Positions 6,710 through 14,286 of a stretch of DNA of 14,708 nucleotides are shown here, piece after piece (position 1 is the stretch's first letter; each line of letters starts with the position of its first letter). The stretch covers positions 1 to 14,708 of the forward strand of contig JAYEIH010000061.1 of NCBI GenBank assembly GCA_034659995.1, in the 5' to 3' direction. The DNA is from JAYEIH01 sp034659995. GTDB lineage: Archaea; Methanobacteriota_B; Thermococci; Methanofastidiosales; B48-G16. The notes under the pieces were generated by a model that saw only the letters and a program-made list of their open reading frames with translations, was not told the origin of the DNA and did not search any database. A program made the position numbers and the translations under genes.

Positions 6710-7636
6710 ATGCGTGAAATTATGAACCCTATTCTTGTTGGTGAGGCAGCTGCGGTACTCACGTCCGTGCTCTGGACAACCTGTTCTATTCTCTTTGCCT
6801 CAGCAGGAGAAAGGATCGGTGTATTTCCTCTTAATGCTCTTCGTATAGGTACCGCTCTGCTGACGGCGGCTGTGGTACATCTCATAGTTTTTGGCTCTAT
6901 TGTTCCCACGGCAACTTTGCCCCAGTGGAAATATATGGCACTGAGCGGGGTGATGGGTCTTGCTCTCGGAGATTTTGGTTATCTGGGCGCGCTTGTTCTT
7001 ATAGGACCGAGAAAGGGAGTGCTTCTTATGTCCATGGCACCTATATTTTCTACGATCTCTGCATACTTTATTCTGGGCGAGGCGCTGGGGCTATGGGCGA
7101 TCATTGGTATTACCGTTACACTTTCCGGTGTTATTATAGTTGTTATGGAAAGGGGAAAAAAGTCAAGAGAGGTAGTTTCAAGTAAAAAAGAAATTTTAGG
7201 GATTATTCTTGGCATTGGAGGTTCTGTTGGTCAGGGCGTGGGTCTTGTTATCTCAAAATATGGAATGTTAGTTGTTGAGTCCACAGCTCTTAACCCTCTT
7301 TCGGCGACATTGATCAGGATGATGGCGGCAATGGTCGTTGTCTGGATCGTTGTTTTCATTGTAAAAAAGCCGTTCGATGTACTGAAATCTTATAGAGATA
7401 TAAGAGCAGTGGCGTATACTGTAAGCGGTGCCATTTCCGGTCCCTTCCTTGGCATGTGGCTGTCCATGGTGGCGGTTACCTATGCGATGACCGGTGTTGC
7501 GTCCACATTAATGTCTCTCATGCCGGTCATGATTATCCCCGTTGTGTGGGTACTTTACGGAGAAAAGACGAGTCTGTGGGGAGTGTTCGGTGCGATAATT
7601 GCAGTAGTTGGTGTGGCAATACTGTTTATGAACTGA
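6710..7636 (+). CDS. EamA/DMT family transporter
   Basis: This is a membrane protein of about 308 residues in the drug/metabolite transporter superfamily. Two EamA repeats of about five helices each are visible. The first ends in FILGEALGLWAIIGITVTLSGVIIVVM and the second in VLYGEKTSLWGVFGAIIAVVGVAILF; the paired GE...W..G motifs are diagnostic. A charged linker (ERGKKSREVVSSKKEI) joins them. Substrates of such exporters, often amino acids or metabolites, cannot be predicted from sequence. The start is uncertain: ATG 6710 is chosen, ATG 6722 is equally likely, and a TTG at 6689 is possible; none has a good ribosome site. This fits translation coupled to the gene just upstream. It converges on acs with a 34-base gap. 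Confidence 0.85.
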   Translation: MREIMNPILVGEAAAVLTSVLWTTCSILFASAGERIGVFPLNALRIGTALLTAAVVHLIVFGSIVPTATLPQWKYMALSGVMGLALGDFGYLGALVLIGPRKGVLLMSMAPIFSTISAYFILGEALGLWAIIGITVTLSGVIIVVMERGKKSREVVSSKKEILGIILGIGGSVGQGVGLVISKYGMLVVESTALNPLSATLIRMMAAMVVVWIVVFIVKKPFDVLKSYRDIRAVAYTVSGAISGPFLGMWLSMVAVTYAMTGVASTLMSLMPVMIIPVVWVLYGEKTSLWGVFGAIIAVVGVAILFMN

Positions 7637-7637
7637 G

Positions 7638-7680
7638 CTTTAAAAAAAGAAATAAAAAATAAAAAGGAGATTATTCTCCC
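7638..7680 (-). terminator. Hairpin plus T-rich terminator of acs
   Basis: On the minus strand GGAGA-ATAA-TCTCC (within 7666-7679) overlaps the acs stop codon. It is followed at once by a long T-rich stretch with runs of five to seven T (7638-7664). The hairpin is short, so the T tract probably does most of the work. Confidence 0.55.
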
Positions 7681-9635
7681 TTTACCTCTTTTTCGAGAGC
7701 TTCAACAGTTTCCGGGTTCAGAAGTGTCGTTGTACTTCCTGCCGGTTTTCCTCGGACAAGATTTCTTAGAATCCTCCTCATTATCTTTCCACTTCTTGTC
7801 TTTGGAAGCTCTCCAAAGTATATTGCATTCGGTGTTGCGGTGGGGCCTATTTTCTTCCTTATAAGAGTTACAAGCTCTTTTTTTAACTCTTCTGAAGACT
7901 CCTGCCCACCTTTAAGCACGGCGAATACAACGGGAACCTCCCCCTTGACATCATGCGGTGCACTGATCACGGCGGTCTCTGCAACGGATTCATGCTCCGT
8001 CACAACACCTTCCAGCTCCGTGGTCGAGAGTCTGTGTCCTGCCACATTCATGACATCGTCCACTCTCCCCGTGATCTTTATGACGCCAAGTTCTTCATCA
8101 TATATCATTGCGCCATCGCCGGTAAAGTACACCTTCTCGCCAAACTTTGACCAGTACTCCTCCTTGTACTTCTCCGGTCTGTGCCAGATTCCTCTGAGCA
8201 TTCCCGGACCAAATGGCGCGTGCTGTGCAAGGTATCCGGAGTGCATCTCCTCAGGGATCTTTTCGCCCTCCTCGTTATGAATTGCAAACTGTATACCGGG
8301 CAGTGGTCTTCCGGCTACGCAGGGCATAAACGGCCCAATTCCCGGAAGTGAGTTTATCAACGTTCCACCGGTCTCTGTCTGCCACCATGTATCGATAATT
8401 GGACATCGTCCTCCGCCGATGGTATTGAAGTACCAGTACCAGGAGTCTCTATCTATTGGTTCTCCGACGGTACCGAGTATCTTGAGTGAAGAGAGGTCAT
8501 GGTCCTTTATCCATTTATCACCGTACTTGATGAACATTCGTATTGCCGTCGGTGCTGTGTAGAGAACCGTTACGCCGTGTTCCTCAATTATCTCCCACCA
8601 TCTGTTGGGCTCAGGATAATCAGGTGCACCTTCATATATCAGCATCGTTGAACCCAGTGCAAGAGGACCGTAACAATTGTAGGTATGGCCTGTTACCCAG
8701 CCGATATCCGCTGTACACCAGAATACATCCTTCTCATGGAGATCGAAGTCCCATTTTGAGGTCCAGTAAGCCTGAGTTATGTATCCTCCTGTCTCATGGA
8801 TGACACCCTTTGGTTTTCCTGTCGTTCCGGACGTGTAGAGAATGAAGAGGGGGTCCTCGCTGTCCATTATCTCGGGTTCGCAGTAATCCTCTGCGTCTTC
8901 AACGAACTCTTCCCACCATATATCTCTACCTTCCTTCATCTCAACATCCATCTTGTCTCTGGCTCTCTCTGCAACAATAATCTTTTCTACACTCGTTCCT
9001 TCAACACCCTTATCGGCGTTGTTCTTTAAGTTTAGGGCCTTGCCTCTTCTGTAATATCCATCTGCGGTAATGAGCACCTTTGCCTTTGCATCCACGAGCC
9101 TGTCTTTCAGAGAGTCAGGGCTGAATGCTGAGAAGACAACACTATGGATCGCTCCAATTCGTGCACATGCAAGCATTGCGACAATGGCCTTGGGAATCAT
9201 GGGCATGTAAATTCCTACTCTGTCGCCCTTTTCCACACCTATGCCCTTCAGCGCACTGGCAAGTTTGTTCACTCTGTCGTGAAGCTCCCTGTAGGTAGGT
9301 TTCTGTGTCTTTTCCTCCGGTAGTTCAGGTACCCAGATTAATGCTGTTTTGTCCTCTATTGGCGTTCCCATATGCCTATCGAGACAGTTGTATGATGCGT
9401 TTATCTTTCCTCCTATAAACCATTTGTAATAGGGAGGATTCCACTCAAATGCCTTTTCAAAATCGTCTTCGTACCAATCGAGACCTTCCTTTGCTCTTTC
9501 AACCCAGAACTTCTCTGGGTCCTTCTGAGCTTCATCGTATATTTTCGGATCGCTTGCCCATGCCTTCTTTTTCATCTCTTCAGAAGGCCAGAAAACATCA
9601 TCTCGTTCGGGATCTTTTTTTACCCATTTTTTCAT
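7671..9635 (-). CDS. acs: Acetyl-CoA synthetase, AMP-forming
   Basis: This 654-residue cytoplasmic enzyme converts acetate, ATP and CoA to acetyl-CoA, AMP and pyrophosphate. All signatures are intact: YTSGTTGKPKGV (residues 267-278), WCTADIGWVTGHTY (306-319), VGEPI (390-394), DTWWQTETGG (415-424), the YFTGD and GRVDDVMNVAGHRLST hinge (503-538) and PKTRSGKIMRRILR (611-624), with catalytic K617, the lysine regulated by acetylation in other organisms. The second tryptophan of DTWWQTETGG narrows the acyl pocket and favours acetate, though propionate use is possible. Length is normal. The start follows an AAGGAGGTA site and a TATA element. No deacetylase or acetyltransferase gene is nearby. With the YaaH-type transporter it forms an acetate-assimilation pair, though they lie about 4.6 kb apart. 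Confidence 0.95.
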   Translation of the reverse strand: MKKWVKKDPERDDVFWPSEEMKKKAWASDPKIYDEAQKDPEKFWVERAKEGLDWYEDDFEKAFEWNPPYYKWFIGGKINASYNCLDRHMGTPIEDKTALIWVPELPEEKTQKPTYRELHDRVNKLASALKGIGVEKGDRVGIYMPMIPKAIVAMLACARIGAIHSVVFSAFSPDSLKDRLVDAKAKVLITADGYYRRGKALNLKNNADKGVEGTSVEKIIVAERARDKMDVEMKEGRDIWWEEFVEDAEDYCEPEIMDSEDPLFILYTSGTTGKPKGVIHETGGYITQAYWTSKWDFDLHEKDVFWCTADIGWVTGHTYNCYGPLALGSTMLIYEGAPDYPEPNRWWEIIEEHGVTVLYTAPTAIRMFIKYGDKWIKDHDLSSLKILGTVGEPIDRDSWYWYFNTIGGGRCPIIDTWWQTETGGTLINSLPGIGPFMPCVAGRPLPGIQFAIHNEEGEKIPEEMHSGYLAQHAPFGPGMLRGIWHRPEKYKEEYWSKFGEKVYFTGDGAMIYDEELGVIKITGRVDDVMNVAGHRLSTTELEGVVTEHESVAETAVISAPHDVKGEVPVVFAVLKGGQESSEELKKELVTLIRKKIGPTATPNAIYFGELPKTRSGKIMRRILRNLVRGKPAGSTTTLLNPETVEALEKEVKGE

Positions 9636-9642
9636 CGTTTGT

Positions 9643-9703
9643 ACCTCCTTAGTGCTTTCAAATTCTTATGTTAACTGTCGATAGTGAAAATGATATTTAA
9701 ATG
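9643..9703 (-). promoter_or_regulatory. acs promoter and Shine-Dalgarno site
   Basis: The minus strand has CATTTAAATATC at 9692-9703 as TATA element and AAGGAGGT at 9643-9650, seven bases before the ATG at 9635. The expected leader is about 35 bases. The remaining sequence to 9810 shows no gene. Confidence 0.65.
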
Positions 9704-9817
9704 TTTTGTGCGATCGACGAGATGAAGCACCTGCACAATGGTGTTTTTATTTTACGGAATGCAAGCAGGACAGGACAATGAAGGCACCGTGTTATATGTT
9801 GGTTATCTACCGAAAAG

Positions 9818-9856
9818 TTTATAAAAGAAGGGGTCAGTTTATTAACTGGAAGGTGA
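9818..9856 (+). promoter_or_regulatory. Promoter and ribosome site of the small Cys-rich secreted protein gene
   Basis: TTTATAAAA at 9818-9826 is a strong TATA element. GGAAGGTGA at 9848-9856 is a ribosome site seven bases before the ATG at 9864. These intact signals argue that the disrupted frame downstream is, or recently was, an expressed gene. Confidence 0.6.
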
Positions 9857-9863
9857 CTCAAAA

Positions 9864-10220
9864 ATGAAAATTGGGAAAAAAGTGCTCTGGTCTTGTTGGT
9901 GCTTCTCGTAACAGCTGGACTCTCTTTAGGTTTTGCGATGAGTAATGGGAAGGCAAAGCCCCACGGGGAAACTAACGTTTTTGGCCGCAGGGTGCATGAA
10001 CCCCTGTACACCTAAGACATGGACTGAAGATAGATCACGCTGTATTAACTGGAGGAGGACAGGTGTTGTATGCAATATGGACCTGGGGTGGGTATATTGG
10101 GATGGCGACATGCATGTTAAGAAAGTAAGATGTACAATGACTTTTGACTGTCAATATAGTGAAACTGTTATTGTAGATGAAATGTACCATAGTTACTGTA
10201 CCAAGTGTAGACCTCCATAA
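9864..10220 (+). pseudogene. Frameshifted small secreted cysteine-rich protein
   Basis: I do not recognise this family. The ATG at 9864 has a good promoter and ribosome site but its frame stops after 15 codons. The frame one base back, from 9890, reads VLLVLLVTAGLSLGFAMS; adding one A to the A6 run at 9876-9881 would give MKIGKKSALVLLVLLVTAGL, a classic signal peptide. That frame stops at about 10014. The original frame resumes meaning between 9940 and 10015 and reads CMNPCTPKTWTEDRSRC onward to YHSYCTKCRPP and the stop at 10220. Two compensating indels thus separate signal peptide and mature part. The mature region has eight cysteines and several tryptophans, suggesting a disulfide-rich or metal-binding exported protein. 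About 118 residues are expected. It is followed 11 bases later by another secreted-protein gene. Confidence 0.6.
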
Positions 10221-10231
10221 GAGTGATTTAA

Positions 10232-10963
10232 ATGAACAAAAACTTTCTCGTTCTTCTTTCTCTCTGTGCCATTGCCGTTACAGCCCTGGCGTATTATGGG
10301 ATCTACATGGATAAAAGCGATGTGAATAAGGAAAAAGGAGTACGTTACTACATAACAAAAGGAAGCGCTTCATGTGCATCAGAGGAATCAAGGGAACTAT
10401 ATACCGAAAATTACATTATCCAAAAAAACGGAGGTATAAGAGAGATTTTCTCAAAAACGTCTGGCAATGAAAGTGAAACAAGTCAGTTAATATGTCAATC
10501 CTCCGATAAGGTAATAAGATATGCATTTGATGATAAAGGAGAATTAAGTGGTAAAACAGTCATCACAGGGGAGGATTATGATGGTTATTTCTGGTGGGGT
10601 TCGTATGCAGTATGGAGCTTAGATTCAGTGGAAGTAGGACAAAAATGGGGCGGAAATATAACAACAAAAGCTTACTACACGGAAAACCAACAGTTCCTTC
10701 TCATAGATACCATGGACCTTTATTGTGAAACAGAGGTACTCGCCTATGAAGAAGTAAAGGTAGAAGCGGGAAGTTTTGACTGTTACAAAGTAAAGCTTGT
10801 GCAGAGTGGGGAATATGAGAAAGAAAAGACAAAAAAAGCCGTGAAATATACTATCACGTTATGGTACTCTCCGGATCTCAAAATAATTGTAAAAGACATT
10901 TTCATATCACAGTTTGGAGATTATGAATGTACTAACAGATCAGAGTTAATAGAATACGAATAA
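10232..10963 (+). CDS. Secreted or membrane-anchored protein of unknown function
   Basis: This 243-residue protein has no function I recognise. An N-terminal hydrophobic stretch (about residues 4-25) after MNKN is a signal peptide or single anchor, so the rest is probably outside the cell. The exterior part has five cysteines (C48, C88, C164, C184, C234) and many acidic and aromatic residues. The segment VEVGQKWGGNITTKA followed by YEEVKVEAGSFDCYKVKLV and TLWYSPDLKIIVKD resembles a beta-rich fold seen in many uncharacterised exported proteins, where a 'V.AG.F.CYKV' strand pairs with a 'WYSP' strand. The gene follows the small Cys-rich gene by 11 bases and precedes a membrane protein gene by 3 bases, so the three look like one operon. 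It is the only intact member. Confidence 0.7.
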   Translation: MNKNFLVLLSLCAIAVTALAYYGIYMDKSDVNKEKGVRYYITKGSASCASEESRELYTENYIIQKNGGIREIFSKTSGNESETSQLICQSSDKVIRYAFDDKGELSGKTVITGEDYDGYFWWGSYAVWSLDSVEVGQKWGGNITTKAYYTENQQFLLIDTMDLYCETEVLAYEEVKVEAGSFDCYKVKLVQSGEYEKEKTKKAVKYTITLWYSPDLKIIVKDIFISQFGDYECTNRSELIEYE

Positions 10964-10966
10964 ACA

Positions 10967-11595
10967 ATGCCAAAAATTTTATACATATCTTTTATAGTAT
11001 CTTTAGTTTTAATGTTTTTCTTCACAGGTATCTTTTTTGTTTATGGATCTAGTTCTATATTGGGGTGGATACTGGTCTTAAATTCGTTTTTTAGTATATT
11101 TTTATTAAAAAATAAAATTTCTTTTTCATTTTTTGAGGTATTTGGGCGAAATTCTCAATGAATCTTTTACTGCAACAGTAGTTGTCTATTTAGTAATCTG
11201 GGCCATTGTAGAGATCTCGTGTGCATTCTTTGCTTTATCATTTTTCAATTTGGATAAACAATTTGTTGGAAAAACTAATAAAATTCGATTTCTCTGGGCG
11301 AATGGCAAAACAAATTGGAAATATATTCCAATTTTTCTTAACGTTACCATTAGTTGTAGTAATGGCATATATCGTTTTTCAGCTGTATTCTAAGACTCCA
11401 GACTTAAACAATTTTAAAAATTTGAGTTATCTATTGATAGGATTTTGGGGCATGTCACAGTTATCTCCAAGATTGTTAGAATTTTTCATTAATTATAGCT
11501 CTTTTTGTAGCTCACCCTTCCTGGCAGCATCTCTTTTCTTTAAAGGGATTTGTGGACTTTTAATGGTTATTCTCGTGCTTACTCAGTTACTGTAG
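10967..11595 (+). pseudogene. Frameshifted multi-pass membrane protein of unknown function
   Basis: Three overlapping open frames, each shifted one base from the last, together read as one hydrophobic protein of about 209 residues. The first (ATG 10967) gives two membrane helices and stops at about 11161. The second, from near 11133, supplies FTATVVVYLVIWAIVEISC. The third, from about 11250, gives LPLVVVMAYIVFQLYS, YLLIGFWGMSQLSPRLLEFF and a final helix ending MVILVLTQLL at 11595. Six helices are thus expected. The first junction fits one extra T in the run at 11129-11134; the second lies in A-rich sequence around 11250-11290. I do not recognise the family. It begins 3 bases after the secreted-protein gene, suggesting translational coupling and perhaps a partner role. 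Confidence 0.6.
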
Positions 11596-11634
11596 TACCA
11601 AACTCTATTAAGGAAATGGAATGCAGTAATAGGT

Positions 11635-12104
11635 ATGATACTGTTGGCAACGGATTTTGGCGAGTTTTATCGTGTGCAGATGAAAGGAGTGATATGGTAA
11701 ATAAACCCGGAGGCTCAGAAAAAAGATTGTGGTGAGGACAGAGAAAAACTATTTTGTTGGCCCGGACAATGGGCTTTTCTCGATGGCATGCAAAGACATA
11801 CGCCTCTCGATATACGGGAACCCACTGTCGGAAAGGGCTTTATGGAGTGCACTATACTGTATGTGGACGAGTTTGGGAACGTTATCACGAATGTTCCCGA
11901 GAAGAGGGTCCACCTACTGAGGCGATAACCTTCGGGGACAGAGAGATACCATTTTTGCGGTTATACTCGGAGGCCGAGGATCTCTTAACACTCATTGGGT
12001 GCCATGAGTTTCTGGAGATAGCTACCAATACATGGAACGCGGCACGAATTCTCGGTATTACGCCCGGAGACAGTCTAAGGCTGTCTTACACTGCCATCAA
12101 GTAG
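11635..12104 (+). pseudogene. Decayed SAM hydroxide adenosyltransferase (DUF62 family)
   Basis: Intact relatives (about 260 residues) hydrolyse S-adenosylmethionine to adenosine and methionine. Here only pieces remain, in order. MILLATDFG, then FYRVQMKGVIW, a TAA stop at 11698-11700 and INPEA in the same frame, correspond to the usual N terminus. One frame on, VVRTEKNYFVGPDNGLFSMA is the conserved nucleoside-binding block. The next frame has REPTVGKGFMECTILYVDEF and then GNVITNVPEKRV before a TAA. The last frame gives EIPFLRLYSEAEDLL, then EFLEIATNTWNAARILGITP and GDSLRL to the stop at 12104. The segments with VDPGVG and HGRD that hold active-site residues are missing, so two internal deletions plus a stop and several frameshifts have occurred. 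This is true decay, not a single sequencing slip. The 3' end overlaps the converging methylthiotransferase gene by 19 bases. Confidence 0.85.
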
Positions 12105-13321
12105 GTGGCTTTAGCCTTCGTTATTCTCACCTTTTCAAACTCGCCTATCTTTCCTTCCAGCACAACGGGCTTATAGTTCTCCATTCTCCCTATCATATGG
12201 GGGCTGCCCTTTCGGGTAACCAGTATCTCGCACTCTTTTCCCACATAACTCTCATTTATTTCCTTTCCTATCCTCATTCGCAGATAATGCAGTTTGCGGG
12301 ATCGTTCTTTTTTTACCCCTCCGTAGAGTTGCTTCATTTTCTCCGCTTCCGTATTTGGGCGTATGGAGTATCGGGTAACATTGATCTTGTCGGGTCTTGT
12401 CCTTTCTATCAGCTCCACTGTGTTATTGAACGCCTCATTGGTCTCTCCAGGGAATCCAACAATAATATCAGTGCAGAGGTAGAAATCGTCTATTTTTTTC
12501 CTGAATTTTTTTACAATATACTCGAACTCCTCAACGGTGTACCGTCTGTTCATTCTTTCCAACACAGTGTTATCTCCGGACTGTACGGGGATATGAAGAA
12601 AGTTATAGATTTTTTTTGATCTGTACACCTCTATAAGCTCATCTATGATCTTTAGAGTGTGGTTAGGATTCATCATTCCAACCCTGATCCTGAACCTTCC
12701 TTCTATCTCGGTCATTTCTTTCAGGAGCTCCGGAAGCGTATGCCCAGTGTCAAACCCATAGCATCCCGTGTCCTGGGAGGTGATATAAAGCTGTTTGTAT
12801 CCATTTTTTACTGCCTTTCTCGCTTCTCCAATGAGATTATCAAAATTAAAGCTCAGTAAGTTTCCCCTTGCATGCTTTGTTCCACAGTAGGCGCAGCTGC
12901 CGAGACAGCCCTCGGATATAGGGAGTATTGCTGTGATACCTCCTCTTTTCTTTTTAAAACAGCTTTTGTCAGTATTCTCAGAGAAAATTTTGACCTTTTC
13001 TCTTTTTTCCACCCTTTCAACAGCCTCTCTTATTCTATGGGCACTCTGCGGATCGAGAAGACCACGAACACGATTATCTATTTTTTCCGGCGATATCTTC
13101 GGAAGACACCCTGCCACAATGACTTTTTTCGAATCGCAGAGCTCTTCTATCCTCCTCAGGTTTTTCCGTTCTGTTTGAAGCTTTACTCCACAGGAGTTTA
13201 TAACAACGATATCTGCCTTATCAATATCGTCTGTGTAGCGATCGCCGAGAGATGCCGCCATTATCTCTGCATCCCCTCTGTTCATTGTGCATCCGTAGGT
13301 TTCGATGTATACCTTACTCAT
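12086..13321 (-). CDS. tRNA t6A37 methylthiotransferase (archaeal, CDKAL1/MtaB-like)
   Basis: This radical-SAM enzyme of 411 residues adds a methylthio group to N6-threonylcarbamoyladenosine at position 37 of ANN-decoding tRNAs, giving ms2t6A. The N-terminal UPF0004 domain begins VYIETYGCTMNRGDAE. C11, C44 (INSCG) and C72 (AGCLP) should bind the auxiliary iron-sulfur cluster. The radical-SAM cluster motif is SEGCLGSCAYCGTKHARG with C139, C143 and C146. LHIPVQSGDNTVLERMNRRY, DIIVGFPGET and YSIRPNT are further family blocks. A TRAM domain occupies about residues 350-410. All key residues are present. Its ATG overlaps the end of the upstream ridA gene by 8 bases, so translation is probably coupled. 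The stop lies inside the decayed DUF62 gene on the other strand. Confidence 0.93.
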   Translation of the reverse strand: MSKVYIETYGCTMNRGDAEIMAASLGDRYTDDIDKADIVVINSCGVKLQTERKNLRRIEELCDSKKVIVAGCLPKISPEKIDNRVRGLLDPQSAHRIREAVERVEKREKVKIFSENTDKSCFKKKRGGITAILPISEGCLGSCAYCGTKHARGNLLSFNFDNLIGEARKAVKNGYKQLYITSQDTGCYGFDTGHTLPELLKEMTEIEGRFRIRVGMMNPNHTLKIIDELIEVYRSKKIYNFLHIPVQSGDNTVLERMNRRYTVEEFEYIVKKFRKKIDDFYLCTDIIVGFPGETNEAFNNTVELIERTRPDKINVTRYSIRPNTEAEKMKQLYGGVKKERSRKLHYLRMRIGKEINESYVGKECEILVTRKGSPHMIGRMENYKPVVLEGKIGEFEKVRITKAKATYLMAV

Positions 13322-13676
13322 ATACTGCCACGGCTTCTATCTCCACTTTGAAGGTTTTAAACAGCGTGACTCCAATGCATGCTCTCGCGGGTCTTTGGAA
13401 GTATTTTTTGTATACGGAGTTCATTTTATCAAAATTATTCATATCGCTGAGATATACTGTTATCTTTGCTACGTTTTGCAGTTCGAGATTTTCTTTTTTG
13501 AGTATAGCCTGTATATTTTCCAGTGCTTGGGTGGTTTGCTCCTCTACCGTTTCTTTAACATTGCCATCATTATCTATACCGAGCTGTCCGGAGATAAAGA
13601 GAAATCCATCTGTCTTGACAGCTTGGGAGTACGGTCCTACTGGCTCGGGTGCATTCTTAGTTAGGATAGGTTTCAT
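13314..13676 (-). CDS. ridA: RidA family enamine/imine deaminase
   Basis: RidA proteins hydrolyse reactive 2-aminoacrylate and related enamine/imine by-products of PLP enzymes, and work as cytoplasmic trimers. This 120-residue protein has the full family pattern: APEPVGPYSQAVK, FLFISGQLGID, EEQTTQALENIQAIL and RPARACIGVTLFKTFKVEIE. R98 in PARAC corresponds to the substrate-carboxylate-binding arginine conserved in active members. Length is typical. The ATG at 13676 has no ribosome site, but a TATA element ends about 20 bases upstream, so the message is probably leaderless. It is the first gene of a two-gene unit with the tRNA methylthiotransferase, whose start it overlaps. Confidence 0.93.
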   Translation of the reverse strand: MKPILTKNAPEPVGPYSQAVKTDGFLFISGQLGIDNDGNVKETVEEQTTQALENIQAILKKENLELQNVAKITVYLSDMNNFDKMNSVYKKYFQRPARACIGVTLFKTFKVEIEAVAVYE

Positions 13677-13694
13677 ACTATTAGTTATGAAGAA

Positions 13695-13721
13695 GGATTT
13701 TTAAAGATAGTTATTTATTTA
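13695..13721. promoter_or_regulatory. Bidirectional promoter between ridA and ubiX
   Basis: GGATTTTTAAAG at 13695-13706 acts for the minus strand (CTTTAAAAATCC), about 20 bases from the ridA ATG. TTATTTATTTA at 13711-13721 lies about 20 bases from the ubiX ATG. Both distances fit leaderless transcripts, and the two elements are only 4 bases apart, so the genes may compete for the initiation factors. Confidence 0.5.
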
Positions 13722-13740
13722 CCGTCGTTCAGTAATCTAT

Positions 13741-14286
13741 ATGAAGATCGTAACTGGAATAACAGGAGCTTCAGGCTCTGTGTATGGTGTTAGACTTGCG
13801 GAGTTTCTGTCAAAAAAGGTAAAAAATACTATTATAGTCTCAGAAACGGCAGAGGAGATCCTGCAGATGGAAACGAATTACAACATGGATTATTTGAGAA
13901 ATTTATCCTACGAATTTTATTTAAATAGCCAAATGGATGCCAAAATAGCATCCGGAAGTAACTTTTTTGACGCATTTGTTATCTGTCCCTGTACCGTATC
14001 GACAATGTCAAAGATAGCATCTGGAATAGGTAGTAATTTAATTACACGGACGGCGGCTGTTGCTTTAAAGGAAAAGAGAAAAATGATACTTGCAATAAGG
14101 GAAACACCCTTGAGCAGCTCTGTACTGGAGAATATGTTAAAATTATCAAGAGAAGGAGTGGTAATACTACCTACAGCATCTCCGTTTTATATAAAACCAA
14201 GAACAGTAGAGGATATGATCGAGTTTGTCGTTGGCAAGATCCTTGACCATCTTAAAATAGAACATGAGTTGTACAACAGGTATTAA
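13741..14286 (+). CDS. ubiX: UbiX-type flavin prenyltransferase
   Basis: UbiX joins dimethylallyl phosphate to FMN, forming the prenylated-FMN cofactor used by UbiD decarboxylases. The 181-residue protein is of normal length. It starts MKIVTGITGASGSVYGVRLA, with the FMN-binding GASG. Conserved ICPCTVSTMSKIASGIGSNL, the basic segment ending LKEKRKMILAIRETPLSS, and GVVILPTASPFYIKP follow. These carry the expected active-site RETPL and the P-FY motif. The usual 'DNLI-R' is 'SNLITR' here, a small deviation. No ubiD gene is in the window, so its partner must lie elsewhere. Roles in aromatic acid or isoprenoid-pathway decarboxylation are both possible. The gene appears leaderless and ends overlapping the converging gene by 4 bases. 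Confidence 0.92.
   Translation: MKIVTGITGASGSVYGVRLAEFLSKKVKNTIIVSETAEEILQMETNYNMDYLRNLSYEFYLNSQMDAKIASGSNFFDAFVICPCTVSTMSKIASGIGSNLITRTAAVALKEKRKMILAIRETPLSSSVLENMLKLSREGVVILPTASPFYIKPRTVEDMIEFVVGKILDHLKIEHELYNRY

Noticed and set aside
7840..8280. Plus-strand 146-codon frame
   Set aside because: It is antisense to acs, serine/threonine-rich by codon mirror effect, and lacks a ribosome site.
9955..10010. Lipobox LAAGC as the signal of an independent lipoprotein starting at ATG 9945
   Set aside because: The residues before it are charged and not hydrophobic enough for a signal peptide, there is no ribosome site, and a better signal peptide exists in the other frame just upstream.
12068..12086. 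Six-bp inverted repeat as terminator of the methylthiotransferase gene
   Set aside because: AGACAG/CTGTCT with a 7-base loop lies just past the stop, but no T tract follows, and the sequence is explained by the GDSLRLS coding remnant of the DUF62 gene.
12032..13351. Plus-strand open frames of 195 and 159 codons
   Set aside because: They lie antisense to the tRNA methylthiotransferase gene, whose motifs are complete, and show no family features.
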